Below, piece after piece: positions 1 to 11,774 of a stretch of DNA of 64,000 bases (positions are counted from its first letter, which is position 1; every line of letters starts with the position of its first letter). The position numbers and the translations under genes were made by a program. The DNA is from Cercospora beticola. Its lineage: Eukaryota; Ascomycota; Dothideomycetes; Mycosphaerellales; Mycosphaerellaceae. Location of the stretch: positions 1,054,001 to 1,118,000 of the forward strand of contig NC_088938.1 in the NCBI RefSeq assembly GCF_033473495.1, read 5' to 3'. The notes beneath the pieces are model-generated. The model ran no database searches. It saw only the letters and a list, made by a program, of their open reading frames with translations, and was not told the origin of the DNA.

Positions 1-64
1 TGATTGCCATGAGAATGGAGATACCCAATATTTGACACAGTGCTCAAGTTGCGCAACAATAACA

Positions 65-931
65 TTAATCTACATCACTATTCTTCTTTGCAATTGCTCG
101 CAACCTCACATATCCGAGCCACTGACTCCCGTCTTCCCGTGTGATTACACTGTCAATCAATTCTTGGATCTCTTTGAACACTGCTTCCCGCTTCTCTTCT
201 GGCGCAACCTCGATGAATTCGGCACACATCAACTTAACCCATCCTTCCAATCCTCCACTCCCATCAGCCTTCTTCTCCGTCACAGCCGAAGGCCGATACT
301 CTGTTTCACACTTTTCCACCTGAAATCCAGCACCTTCCAGCAACTTGGTCATGCCATCAATAGAAGGAAAGAACCACGGACTCGCTGCCCTTGCATTCTG
401 GAGTGACACACCTCCCACATGCACTAGAGCCGCAACAGCAGCAGTCTGAACTTCAGCAACATTTCCAGATCCGCCCATCTCGAACACAAATGTGCCGCCA
501 GGCTTCAACGCCTTGAAAACATTTTGAAAGAACTGTTTTCTGATTCCCTCCTTCCTCAGGATCCAATGCATCGCCGCATTAGAGAACGCCTTATCCCATA
601 CTCCTCCAGGCCCCATCTCTCGACATGAGTCCAGTTTCGTTGCATCGGCAAGGACAAATGTCATGTTCCCGAATCCATCCTTCAGATATCGCTCATTCGC
701 AGTGTCGATGAAAGATTTGGAGGCATCAACGCCGAGGACCTGTCCTTCTGAGCAGGCGGCGGCGATCTTTGCTGTGAGTTCGCCATCGCCACAGCCAATG
801 TCAAGGATGTTGTCCGATTTTTGGGGGTCGAGGTAAGAGAAGACAGTAGACGTGAGCTTGGGGACGAAGCCTGCAGCGGAGGAGTAGGCTTGTGAGGACC
901 AGTGGTCCTTTGGCGGATTGGATGATGACAT
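65..931 (-). CDS. SAM-dependent class I methyltransferase
   Basis: Single exon of 288 residues starting at the ATG at 931. The frame stays open upstream to about 1180, but that part is not methyltransferase-like, and the protein beginning MSSSNPPKDHW fits the family better. Motif I (ILDIGCGDGEL, about residues 41-52) binds S-adenosylmethionine, the acidic post-I strand is VLGVDAS, and the core shows FSNAAMHWI and LKPGGTFVFEMGG. This pattern resembles trans-aconitate 2-methyltransferase and related small-molecule methyltransferases. No signal peptide or membrane segment is seen, so it is probably cytosolic. The substrate cannot be told from sequence. The stop (TAA) is at 65-67, so the gene is complete at the window edge. 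Confidence 0.85.
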   Translation of the reverse strand: MSSSNPPKDHWSSQAYSSAAGFVPKLTSTVFSYLDPQKSDNILDIGCGDGELTAKIAAACSEGQVLGVDASKSFIDTANERYLKDGFGNMTFVLADATKLDSCREMGPGGVWDKAFSNAAMHWILRKEGIRKQFFQNVFKALKPGGTFVFEMGGSGNVAEVQTAAVAALVHVGGVSLQNARAASPWFFPSIDGMTKLLEGAGFQVEKCETEYRPSAVTEKKADGSGGLEGWVKLMCAEFIEVAPEEKREAVFKEIQELIDSVITREDGSQWLGYVRLRAIAKKNSDVD

Positions 932-2829
932 TGTTCTTGATTGGATGTTGGTTGGTGTCTTGAGTGGGATCGTGTGAGGTAGCCTTCTTTGTGCTCTGCC
1001 TCTTCTTGTGAATACGATCGGGAGTCTATAGATCTGCTGCGGCTTGACCAGAGTGCACATAGATATTATGAGTTGTGTTATATTGATGACCTGTACGATC
1101 GAATACTTAAACGCAATGGGTAGGTTGCTGGGTACGTGGCCGATATCGGCGATATTGTTCACAGGTGCATTGAAGCTCAAACTCTCATTACGCTCAAATT
1201 GGATCTACGGGCTCAAAGTACGCGATGAAGCGGTCGTTGCAGTTGCTTCGCTGCCATTTAAGTGTTATTGAATCATCGAAGTAACATGTCAAGCAAGTCG
1301 TATTCAACACGCGAAGCACTGCGCCCCCAAATGCTTCCTAGCGAAACAAGATTAACCACGACGAAAGGCCTTGAAACTCTTGTACACTCGTTCTCCTTTG
1401 TCGTCAACATTAACACAGCCATTCATCTCCATCAAGAAAAGATAGTAAGGCTCGCAGCGATCATTCTCATAGAAGTAGACATATGGAGAGAGAGTGTTTG
1501 ATCAGCTCGAACTAAACACACTAGCAGTTACTTCGACACTCACTATCAAATTCCTGCCGATCGACTTTGTCAAACTCGAGCATCATGCTCTCAGCTTGTC
1601 CGACCCCATCGGTCACACATCCATCGTAGATTCTGAGTGTTCTGTTGAAAGCGAGAGCGCCCGAGCAACGAGGTCCTCGGTAGCCATGTATCGTGTACGC
1701 AAACGTGTTGCTCCCAAGAACGATAAGAGAGACTCCATGCATGAGACGCATCGCTAAGACGAATCCGGTCTTCGCTGCGATTGTGAAGAAGATGTTTGAT
1801 GTGAACTCGCTCTGATGCTGGCCATGGGTCTTATACCATTCGCGAAAGATGTACCAGACGCAAGCTCTGATATGCTTGTTACCGCTGCTTGGACCGATCG
1901 CTGTGTCTTGCGCACAAGTTTCGGGGATCACTCCACTCTCTTGAGCATTGTATATGTGACTTCGCTGTTTGTGCAACATTTGGTGTAGTCTAGAACAGGT
2001 CTATCGGGCTTGATTGCTGTGTTGTGCTTCGGCCACGCCGTAAGTGACATCGAACAGGTTCTTTCCTGCGACAAGTCCATACGGTGCAGCAGCTGTGATG
2101 CTTCTTCATTCCGATCTGATGACATGGGTGCCATTCGAGAGGAGGCAGCGTCGCCAAAGCAATTGCCAGACTTCACATTCAAACTGCTTAAACTGTGTTT
2201 GGTTGTCTTCCCGGTTTCGACTCACCTGATCGCAGGACTACATATGGCTCGGGCGCAGGCTGTGCTATTCCCATGATGGGTGGCGGTCGCAAGAGGAAAT
2301 AGTTGGTCCTCCGGCTGGTGGCGTGTAAGACGAGGTGTTGTGGCGAGTGCCGGGAGCACAAATTGTGGGCTAAGTCGTACACTTCGAATTTCTTGGTCTC
2401 TTGCGCGATATCTGTTACTACTGGGATCCATCATCGAATCTCAAGTCGCTGTGCATCTCGTCTGAGCATCCGGCGCGTTGTGGGCGGCGCGTAGTCCGAA
2501 CATGTCACCCACACCGCCAACAATGCCCAGTTGCTGACTGAGACCGGCGCTGCCAATGCCTGTAGCTGATGGCGGGGATAGAATCAATGGAGGTGGTAGA
2601 TGATAAATAGACAAGTGAGTCGGCCGTGTTTCTTTCGAGCAAGCGCGCCAAAAGTGTCCCGCATCCGCATCCCACTTCACCTGTTTCCTACGCCTCGGCA
2701 CCCAAACGCAATAAGAGCTAAGAGGCTCTAGTCCAGACGACGTGTTCACTGCAAATTCTCTTTCTTTATCTGTCTGGACTTCTCTGTACAGTATTCCTCC
2801 CACTACTGTACAACAGACCTACGCCCGCC
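932..2829. other. Intergenic region, 1.9 kb
   Basis: Lies between the divergent methyltransferase and uroporphyrinogen decarboxylase genes and should hold both promoters. A minus-strand ATG-initiated open frame of 152 codons (1521-1979) is present but shows no recognisable domain. I see no repeat, tRNA or transposon remnant. Confidence 0.5.
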
Positions 2830-3983
2830 ATGTCCAAACACAACTTCGCCCCACTGAAGAATGACCTGCTCCTCCGCACTGCCCGCGGCCAGAAAGTCGA
2901 GCGGCCGCCCATATGGGTCATGCGACAAGCAGGTCGCTACCTGCCGGAATACCACCGCGAGAAGGGCAACAATGACTTCTTTGAGTGCTGTCGAAACCCC
3001 GAGATCGCCTCCAACCTGACCCTGCAACCTATCGATCGCTTCGAAGGACTCATCGATGGAGCAATCATCTTCTCAGACATTCTGGTCATTCCGCAGGCGA
3101 TGGGGATGGAAGTCATTATGCTCCCAGAGAAGGGACCTCACTTCCCAAGCCCATTGCAGAGTCCTGAGGACGAGCAGTACAAGGAGGTCATGGGAAGAGA
3201 TGTAGACGTGGTGAAAGAGTTGGGATATGTCTACGATGCGATCACATTGACAAGGAAGAAACTGGATGGAAGGGTACCGCTCTATGGGTTTTGCGGCGCG
3301 CCCTTCACATTACTGTGCTACATGGTCGAAGGAGGGGGTACAAAGGTATTCAGGCAGACGAAGACGTGGATCTACAAATACCCCGAGGCTTCGAAGAAGC
3401 TGTTGCAGAAGATTGCAGAGCTGTGTGTGGAATACCTTGCGCATCAAGTCGCAGCTGGAGCACAGATTGTGCAGATCTTCGATTCCTGGGCAGGAGAGCT
3501 AAGTCCAGCTACATTCAAGGAGTTCTCGCTGCCGTATCTGGAGTGGATTGCAGACCATCTGCCTAAGAGACTGCAGGAGCTTGGCGAGGAAGTTATGCCA
3601 ATGGTGGTGTTCGCCAAGGGTGCGTGGTATGCTGTGGATAGGCTGTGCCAGACCAAGTATGATGTCGTTGGGCTAGACTGGTTGCACGATCCAAAGGAAG
3701 CCTATGCAATCGCGCAAAAGCACGGCAAGGTCTTGCAAGGTAATGCCGATCCTGGAGTGTTGTACGGAGGCCACAAGGCGATAACAGAAGTGGTTGAAAA
3801 CATGGTTGCTGGTTTTGGTGGTGGTAAGCAAGGCTGGATTGCCAACCTTGGCCACGGTATGTACATCGCATTTTGTCCGACGAAGACTTTGGCTGACTCT
3901 GTTCAGGTATTACCCCATGGGTCAACCCCGACGATCTGAAATTTTATTTCCAAGAAATCCACAGGGTATCAGGTAGCTCATGA
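2830..3983 (+). CDS. hemE/HEM12: Uroporphyrinogen decarboxylase
   Basis: Converts uroporphyrinogen III to coproporphyrinogen III in cytosolic heme synthesis. Two exons, 2830-3856 and 3907-3983, give 367 residues, the usual length. The 50-bp intron (GTATGT...CAG) is needed because unspliced reading loses the conserved end; spliced reading gives [19 protein letters not shown], matching the family C-terminus. Family signatures are visible: [11 protein letters not shown] near residues 35-45, which supplies substrate-binding Arg residues, and [16 protein letters not shown] in the middle. The conserved Asp region lies in [14 protein letters not shown]. The neighbour FCY1 is convergent, 381 bp away. 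Identification is firm. Confidence 0.96.
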
Positions 3984-4364
3984 TCTAGTGCGTACGCTTC
4001 CACAAAAAAGCGCTTGCCAACTACAATGCTATAGGTGACCACCTGGAAGACAAGATGCCGAAACTTGTCGATATCAAGGCAGCTGAGCAGAAAATGCACG
4101 AGCGAAACATACTACACAGCGATTGGTAGCTTGGAAGGCCTTCAAGTCGACGTGAGGAACACCTTTGGCGGCTGGCACGACCTGCGATGTCCAGCGTGCG
4201 ACATGGCCAAGGCAAGACCACGGCATCAAAACAGCGATGCGGCGGATGCAGAGGTTGTAAATACGCCAGCTCTTGGACGACATAGAATGAAACGACGGAC
4301 TAGTTATCTTCGCCAATGTCTTCATACCTGCATATAACTGTCAGTCAACACTCATCGATGCTCC
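3984..4364. other. Convergent intergenic region
   Basis: 381 bp between the 3' ends of the heme gene and the cytosine deaminase gene. It probably holds both 3' UTRs. I see no further feature. Confidence 0.5.
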
Positions 4365-4868
4365 TCAGCCACGCATAATGACGAACCAGTCCTCTGGATG
4401 CGCCTTGATAAAGTCTTTCATCAACTGTTCGGCCTCGGCGTTCTTCAGATTGATGACTTCGATGCCATTGCGTTTAAGATGCTCTTCGCCACCAACAAAA
4501 GTATTGTTCTCGCCCATAACGACGCGCGAAACTTTGTACAAGATGCAGGCGCCGGTGCACATGTCACACGGTGAGAGCGAAGTATACATTGTCGCATTCT
4601 TGTACTCTGAAGCCGGGAGCCTGCCGGCATTCTCGAGAGCAGATATTTCGGCCTGAATTATGTTAGAAAAGGAGTTATGCCACAGGTTATGTCGAGTTCG
4701 ACTTGCATGTAGAGTAGCTGAACTTTTTTGAACCCTCATGTTGTGCCCTCGTCCAAGAATTCTGCCATCGGCGGCGACGAGGCACGCACCGATGGGTACA
4801 CCACCCTCCGCGAAGCCTTTCTTGGCCTCCTCCAAGGCGGCGATGAAGCCAGGATCGTTGGCGGACAT
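4365..4868 (-). CDS. FCY1: Cytosine deaminase, FCY1 type, with GC-AG intron
   Basis: Zinc enzyme deaminating cytosine to uracil in pyrimidine salvage; family members also act on 5-fluorocytosine. Exons are complement 4707-4868 and 4365-4652, giving 149 residues (yeast Fcy1 is 158). Zinc ligands are the His of HAEISALENAGRLP and the two Cys of SPCDMCTG; the following VVMGENNTF also matches the family. The 54-nt intron at 4653-4706 begins GCAAGT, not GT, has a CTAAC branch site and ends TTCAG. It separates the His and Ala codons of the HAE motif. It is in frame and stop-free, so retention would insert 18 residues into the zinc site. The ATG at 4868 gives the family-like start MSANDPGF; the upstream open frame is not conserved-looking. 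Confidence 0.92.
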   Translation of the reverse strand: MSANDPGFIAALEEAKKGFAEGGVPIGACLVAADGRILGRGHNMRVQKSSATLHASRTRHNLWHNSFSNIIQAEISALENAGRLPASEYKNATMYTSLSPCDMCTGACILYKVSRVVMGENNTFVGGEEHLKRNGIEVINLKNAEAEQLMKDFIKAHPEDWFVIMRG

Positions 4869-5379
4869 GGTCGTGATTTCTTCACTTTGATGGCCTTCTT
4901 GTCTCACACGTGCATGGCTGGCGATGGTCACGGCTCGGCCTCCGACAGCGGCTGTTCCTGACAGGGGTCTCTCGAGAGACTTGCCGTGGGCCAACGAGCC
5001 AACGAGCGATCTTTGAGCTACGGCATCGTCATTTGGGATTTGCTTTCACAGTACACGATTCGTCTCTTTTCGCAGCTTGGAACATCAACCCTCACGACCT
5101 CCGATGTGAGCGCGACCCTGCATTCGCTTCATCTTTCACACCACCGAGCTACGTTGGCTTCGTTTCCGGCATCCATTGAAGCTGCGCGTAGATCGCGCGC
5201 GTGCTTCAGACGCATCCAACCACACGGTTGCGACCCGAGCTGACCAGCACGTCGAGCGCGCCGTCAATACCGCCTTCATGCGCACAGCCGAGATTCCATC
5301 CGAAGAATAAAAGGAGCACTGCGAAATCGTTTCGGAGTCGATTGAACGGATATTCGGCGTTGGTGGCCGGTGGACAATC
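4869..5379. other. Divergent promoter region FCY1/SIN3
   Basis: 511 bp between the start codons of the deaminase (-) and SIN3 (+). No distinct operator or TATA element is evident to me. Confidence 0.4.
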
Positions 5380-8300
5380 ATGGAGCCTCACCGTAGCTGG
5401 GCACCGCATCAGCAGAGCTCGAATGGGCACACGAACGATCAGTCGCAACCTCCGCGACCTGGGCCAGGCTTTGGGTAAGTTTTGCAGTTTGTCCTTAGGA
5501 ATCGAACGAATACTGGCGTAGCACTCAGCGGGGACTCGCTGAGGCCGGTCGACGCAAAAGCTGGGTCGCTCCATAGAGCTCCGCGCACCTTGCTTTCTGC
5601 ATCTGCCCTCATCCACATATATATCACCGCGTTTCTATCGACACCATACTGATGTTTTCACCGATACAGACCTGGCACACCGCAGCACAATCCTCAACAA
5701 TCACCGCCTCACGCTCCAAGCGGCTTGCCCGCCCCGCCTGGCCCCTTCGCGAGCTATCACTCTGCTGGACCACACTCCCTAGCGAGCCTCGCTGGACTCA
5801 GTCAACAGTCTCCGAGGCAGCCGCCATCGCAAGCGCAGCGACCAGACGACCGGCCTCAGCCGCCGCAAGGTCCAGGTTTTGCGCTTCCAGGCCTCGGTCA
5901 AGTCACAGGTCAGCCTAGCGTTGCAGAACAGCGCGAACGCGAAAGAGCACGGGAAGCAGAACAAATCCACATCAAGGAGGAAGAAGATCGTAGACACCGC
6001 GAAATAGAGCGACAGCGCATGGAACAGGCGCCGCTGCATCAATCGCAGCAAGGCCCGCCTGTGCATTTGCATCAGCCGGTGGCTGTGGGACCTCGCACAA
6101 TACATGGTCCCAATGGATTACTTGGGAATCCAAATATTGTAGGGCACGCGACCCAACAGCAGCAGCACCATCAACTGGGTGCGCCTCAAGGACCGCCCAA
6201 CGTGTTCGGAGGAGGCCCCGTGCAGCAAAATCAGCCGCCGCCGCCACAACAGATGCAGCCCGGACTACTAGCACCGTACGGTCCTGGCACACAGGCACCA
6301 CCACCGTCTCAGCAGCAACAACAGCAGATGGCGCAAGGACAACAGGGCCAGGGTCAAGGACAAGGCCAGCAGCCAATCCTGAACGATGCCCTGAGCTACT
6401 TGGACCAAGTGAAGGTGCAGTTTGCGGATCATCCCGACGTGTATAATCGGTTTCTGGATATCATGAAAGATTTCAAGAGCGGCGCGATCGATACGCCCGG
6501 CGTCATCGGCAGAGTGAGCACGCTTTTTGCTGGCAATCCGGAGCTTATCCAGGGCTTCAACACCTTTCTACCACCTGGGTACAGGATTGAATGTGGAGCT
6601 GGTGATGACCCGAACTCAATAAGAGTGACCACTCCGATGGGCACGACTGTGTCCGCGATGCCGCGGCCTCCCAGCAGGAACGGAGCTGCGGAGGGCGGTA
6701 GACCTGCAGACGGCACTTACACTCCACAGCCCGGCAGCGCGCAGATGGCGTACTCTCCCAGTGGTAGGCCTGTTGGGCCAGTGGCACCTGGTCAGCAGCA
6801 CATGTCGCCAGCCGAATCTGCAGCTCGCAGACAAGCACACGAAGACCTGATCACGGCAAACACGCGAGATCAACGCGGCATGCAGTCTCTAGGCAACGCT
6901 GCAACGGTCACTGCAGCGGGCACGCTGGCTGGCCTTCCTGCAGGTGTCTCGCCGCGAGCAACACCACTACCAATGCAGGGCGCGGATGCCATGGCCGTCG
7001 ATGCTGGTGGTATGGAAAAGCGTGGTCCAGTTGAGTTCAATCACGCTATCAGTTATGTCAACAAGATCAAGGTACGTAGTTGTGATTGCCATTTCGCCTT
7101 TGACGCGACCGGCGGCAATCGCGCTGTGCGCCATGCCCCAAACTTACTGACCACCTCGCAGAACCGTTTCAGCTCGCAACCCGACATATACAAGCAGTTC
7201 TTGGAAATCCTGCAGACTTATCAGCGCGAGTCGAAGCCCATACAAGATGTCTACAGCCAAGTGACACACTTATTCAAGGGTGCCAAGGATCTGCTGGAAG
7301 ACTTCAAGCAGTTCCTGCCAGAATCGGCGGCGCAGGCCAAAGCTGCAGAACGCGCACGCGCTGAAGCAGCGCAAGTGTCAGACATGCGCAGCACTGCTGG
7401 CGACGGCATGTACAACAGCCCTGTCATATCGCGCGAGATGGGCACGCCCGGACACAATCGCGGCCAGCTTCCTCCCGTTGGCAACTTCGCGCCCACTCCA
7501 GCCTCCAAAGACAACAAGCGGAAGCGGCAAGGAACTGGGCCACCAGATAACATCCCTGGACCAGGCGGACCGAGTAAGCCTCAGTACATGGCTGGCCCGC
7601 CTGGAAAGCGCGCGAAACCCAATCACGCAATGGCAAAGAACGAGCAGCCTCCGTCCTCTCCGACCATCGTACCACGACTCCCCGCTCCCCTTCCGCCGAC
7701 GACTACGTCTGCTGCTACAAGCGATGAAATGGCATTTTTCGACAAGGCGAAGAAAGCGATTGGCAACAAGAATGTTTACAACGAGTTCCTCAAGCTCTGC
7801 AACCTATTCAGCCAAGATCTCATCGATCGTGGTACTTTGCTGTTCCGTGTCAAGCAATTCATTGGCAGCAATCCGGATCTTGTGAAGTGGTTTGAAGACT
7901 GGCTCGGACACGATGAGCGCGATGTGGTCATTGAGAACAAGCCACGGATACCACCCGGGCGAGTCATGCTCAGCAATTGCAGAGGTCTTGGGCCCAGCTA
8001 TCGTCTTCTGCCAAAGCGCGAGCGACAAAAGCCGTGCAGTGGCCGCGACGAGTTGTGTAACTCGGTGCTCAACGATGAATGGGCGTCGCATCCCACGTGG
8101 GCATCGGAGGACAGCGGATTCATCGCGCATCGCAAGAACGTTCACGAAGAGGGCCTCCACAGAATCGAAGAGGAGCGGCATGATTATGACTTCAACATCG
8201 AAGCCGCGTCACGCACAATACAACTGCTCGAGCCAATCGCGACACAACTCAGACGACGCACAGATGAAGAGCAGAGGGCGTACCAGCTGCCTGACGGGCT

Positions 8301-10364
8301 TGGTGGCCAGAGCACGACCATTTACAAGCGTGTCATCATGAAGTTGTACGGACGCGAGAAGGGCGCCGAAGTCATCGAAAATCTTCGTGAACGGCCGTAC
8401 CAGGTCATTCCTATCCTGCTCAACCGAGTGAAAGAGCGTTTAGAGACTTGGAAGATGGGCCAGCGTGAATGGGAAAAGGTCTGGCGCGATCAGACACAGA
8501 AGATGTTTTGGAAGTCGCTCGACCATCAAGCCGTGCAAGCGAAGAACAATGACCGCCGCGCATTCCAATCGAAAACACTGCAAAGCGAGATCACCGTCAA
8601 GTACGAGGAGATGAAACGTGCAGGCCTCTCCAATCCAGCACTTCTGCGGCAGCCACAGCTGGAGTATACTATCGACGATCTGGATGTACTTGTCGACACA
8701 ACTCATCTTCTACTCGTCCACGTTCGTGTCCAGATGGATACAGACCATCCGAGACTGGCCAGCTTCATCGAAGATTTTGTGCCGCTGTTTTTCGGCTTCG
8801 AGCCTGAAGTGTTCAGAGCGCGTCTCAATACGAGAAAGACCTATGGTTCCGACGACGAGATGCCCGCTGGCGGCGATGACGCTGTGTCTGTCGGTTCGCG
8901 CAAGGGTCCTGGTAAGAATGGTGGCCTCCTGCGCGCCGCTCTCGACCCTAATAGCCGAGGACGCAAGCTCACGAGGAAAGACCGTGAGGATAGTCAGGCA
9001 TCGAACAGCCGTGCTTCTACTCCCGAAGGCGGTTCCAATGCGGATGCTGAGGACATGGCCATCGATTCAACGGAACTGCCAGACATCAAGGAGGCAAGTA
9101 CAACTCGTTGGATCGATCATCCGAACACTGGCAACATGGCTGCCGATGGCACAAACGTCGATCCACTACAACCACAGCCCCGCGACTTGTACCGGTGCTG
9201 GGCCAATAGCACACTGTATTGCTTCATCAGACTCTTCATCATGCTGTACGAGCGCTTGTACAAGCTCAAGTGTGCAGAAGCCTCTGTGCGGAAGACCGTT
9301 AAGGACGCGTCGACCGCCAAGCCTGCAGTTGATCTTGGCCTCATTGACAAGATGCCCACGGATTTCTTCCCGGATGTGACTGACAATGCTTCTTATTACA
9401 CCCAAATGCTGGCCAAGTTCGAAGATGTGCTGAATGGCAATATCGAATTTGGTGAAGTCGAGGAAGCACTTCGACGCTTCTACTTGCAGACAGGGTACTC
9501 GCTGTATCCGTTTGAGAAGCTTGTCGCCACATTGGCGAAGGATGCTGCGCAAGTCATGAACGGTGACAGCAAAGACAAGTCTGCCGAGATCTTTGCTCTG
9601 TTTAAGAAGGACAGACTCAAGGACCACAGCACACCGCAGCAGCAGACTGACTACCGCAAGGCTTTTGAGAAGCTCATCAAGGATAATGAGTTGTATAGGA
9701 TTGACTACGTGAGTACTCCAGATAGGCAGATCTTCATGTGGGGATACTAAACTCGATATAGGATCAGTTGACCTCTAAAGTCAAGATTTTCGTCTCAAAG
9801 CGCGAAGATCCAGTTGCTGATGATGGTCTTTCGGCCCTCGATCGTGAACAGAGATGGAGATACTACATTGCCTCTTACACTTCCACAGATCCGACGGCCG
9901 AAGTCGACCAAGCTGCTGTTGATATGCCCTTCCTGGTGAGTAACATTAAGCAGGTCGGCGCAGATCCTCATGCAGACCCGACAGCCACAAGCGAGGGCTC
10001 TCCGGACCGTCGTCGCGCACGTTTCCTTGACGTCAAGAATGAAGAAAAGCTTGAGCTGCGTATTGCCATCAACAACTACAAGACTTTCTTCCAGGCCAAC
10101 TCTTACGAAAGCTTCCACGCCAAGTTTGAGGAACGTCAAGGCTCTATGAGAGACGTTTTGATTGCGGAACACGCTCGGGACACTTATCGCGAAGACGTTG
10201 TCAAGGATCGTTACGAAATGAACAACAGCGGCATGAGGGATTTGAGTAAGGAGGATGTGGAGAAGAAGAATGCCACTTTCAATACGTTGATTGAGAAGGG
10301 CGAAGTGGAAGCGGAAAAGACGAATGGTGGGCAGCAAAATGGAGATGTGGAGATGCAGGATTAG
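5380..10364 (+). CDS. SIN3: SIN3 transcriptional corepressor scaffold
   Basis: Nuclear scaffold of the Sin3/Rpd3 histone deacetylase complex. Four exons (5380-5474, 5670-7071, 7162-9708, 9762-10364) give 1548 residues. The N-terminus is Pro/Gln-rich and disordered. Three paired amphipathic helix domains follow: PAH1 at about 270-335 (ALSYLDQVKVQF), PAH2 at about 490-550 (AISYVNKIKNRF, formed only when the 90-bp intron is removed) and PAH3 at about 690-755 (EMAFFDKAKKAIG). The histone-deacetylase interaction domain at about 765-890 contains the very conserved GPSYRLLPKRERQKPCSGRD. The Sin3 C-terminal domain runs into the last exon, reached by a 53-bp intron. Exon 1 encodes MEPHRSWAPHQQSS and joins in frame across a 195-bp intron. 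Confidence 0.95.
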
Positions 10365-11033
10365 AATATTTGCAGACAGCAGTGTTTGACGTGGGGAAAC
10401 AGACGGAGGGTGGATGAGAAAATGGCGAGGTTGGAGTACAAGGACTAATGTCTTTGCATGAGGCAGGGGTTGATGTTATGGTTATTGAAGCATGCATGTG
10501 GTCAGTTGGATGCTTTCACGGCGTATGCCCGAAAGGGATTTTTGAAAGAGTACGATCGTGATGGGCTTGTCAAGGAATGCTCGGGAATTGTTTTGCGAAT
10601 ACATAGTTCGAATACATGTAGTGGTTTACTGTTCATTGTCTAAGAGCAATATGAGAGGACTCGAGTGTCTTTTAAAGTCTGGTCTGTGATTTTTTTTTAG
10701 CATGTGCTACACTGAACTGTCTGCCCACACGGGCGCCCACAACATTTCAAATGAATCAGCCCAAACTTGTGCATATCGCTGCCTCTGCCGCCATTTCAAT
10801 TGTGCTGCGCTTGCGTTCCGCAACGTGAGTCTTTTTCTTTTACTCACGCAGAGTAGGTTAGTCTGGTCCCAGCCCGGCATAACGCTGCAAATGCGTGCCG
10901 ACAACATTTCCAATCAAGCCCAAGCCGCGATGCAGTGGATACGCAACGTCTCATTCCCTGCACTCTTGCAGATCTGCGGTCTAGTGGATGGTACTCCAGT
11001 ACGCTTTATCAGTGACAAGTCGGCCTCGATCCC
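10365..11033. other. Convergent intergenic region
   Basis: 669 bp between the 3' ends of SIN3 and the RING protein gene. Short open frames here show no domain features. Nothing else is seen. Confidence 0.5.
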
Positions 11034-11774
11034 TCATCCATCCGGATAGAGCAAACGGACGATCTTGCAATCTGGCCAACGACGCCGTATTATCTGCATA
11101 CAGCAATAATTTATGCAGGTCCCATATACCCACAATTCGAAAAATGTATCCAGGCTCCTCGCGCGCTCGCCATTACGGACACTTCGCAAAGTGTGTGCGA
11201 TTGCTGCAAATAGTCCAGCAAGGAGCCATCGCCAAATGCGCTTTGCCAGCCAAGTATCGACTGCTTGCAAAATAGGCCACAGCTTTTGACGTCTCTGGAG
11301 ATCGGACCAGCATGCATGCCCAGAAGCTGTCGCGCACAAGGAGGCATAGGATATTATTCCTCGGGACTCTTGTATGTCAAGGAAGCAGAATGCTATCGTG
11401 GTCAAGAGGCTCGCGATGAACAGGGTTAGGTTTCCCCAATCGAAGATGTAAAGCAGGACGCGTTCTACAGCTGGGTGCGCATCGGAGAAGTCCATGATGC
11501 GCTCATCGATGGATTTTCTGGGCCTGTAGCCATACCAGAGTGTCTGACATATTGGACAGATGTTGACGTTGTGTGCGAGGAGGCCGCTGTCAAGGCACGA
11601 GAGACAGACTGCGTGAGTGCAGGGTGAGGTGCATGTGCGGACGGTAGGCTCATCTTCGTCGTAGCAGACGATGCAGGTATCGTCCGGCTGTGGTCCTGCG
11701 AGGTCGAGCTTGCGCCTGAATTCATCTTTCTTGAGCTCGTTGGATGATTTCCAGAAGCGAGTGAGAAATGCCAT
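11034..11774 (-). CDS. RING-finger membrane protein, probable E3 ubiquitin ligase
   Basis: Single exon of 246 residues from the ATG at 11774 (MAFLTRFWKSS). The frame remains open to 11855, where a second ATG could start a 273-residue form. Residues about 33-80 form a RING: CIVC, a Cys-rich loop, CTHAVCLSC and CPIC, with the Cys/His spacing of a C3HC4-type zinc finger. Hydrophobic stretches follow (LTLFIASLLTTIAFCFL and WRWLLAGLFAAIA), suggesting at least two membrane segments, so the RING probably faces the cytosol from an internal membrane. RING proteins of this layout usually recruit E2 enzymes. The substrate is unknown. Confidence 0.75.
   Translation of the reverse strand: MAFLTRFWKSSNELKKDEFRRKLDLAGPQPDDTCIVCYDEDEPTVRTCTSPCTHAVCLSCLDSGLLAHNVNICPICQTLWYGYRPRKSIDERIMDFSDAHPAVERVLLYIFDWGNLTLFIASLLTTIAFCFLDIQESRGIISYASLCATASGHACWSDLQRRQKLWPILQAVDTWLAKRIWRWLLAGLFAAIAHTLRSVRNGERARSLDTFFELWVYGTCINYCCMQIIRRRWPDCKIVRLLYPDG

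Noticed and set aside
1521..1979. Minus-strand ATG frame of 152 codons with several Cys
   Set aside because: No signal peptide, domain or convincing upstream exon; splice trials gave nothing recognisable.
9937..9976. GTGAGT...GCAG pair inside the last SIN3 exon that looks like an intron
   Set aside because: It is 40 nt long and removal breaks the frame; the unspliced reading continues into conserved-looking sequence.
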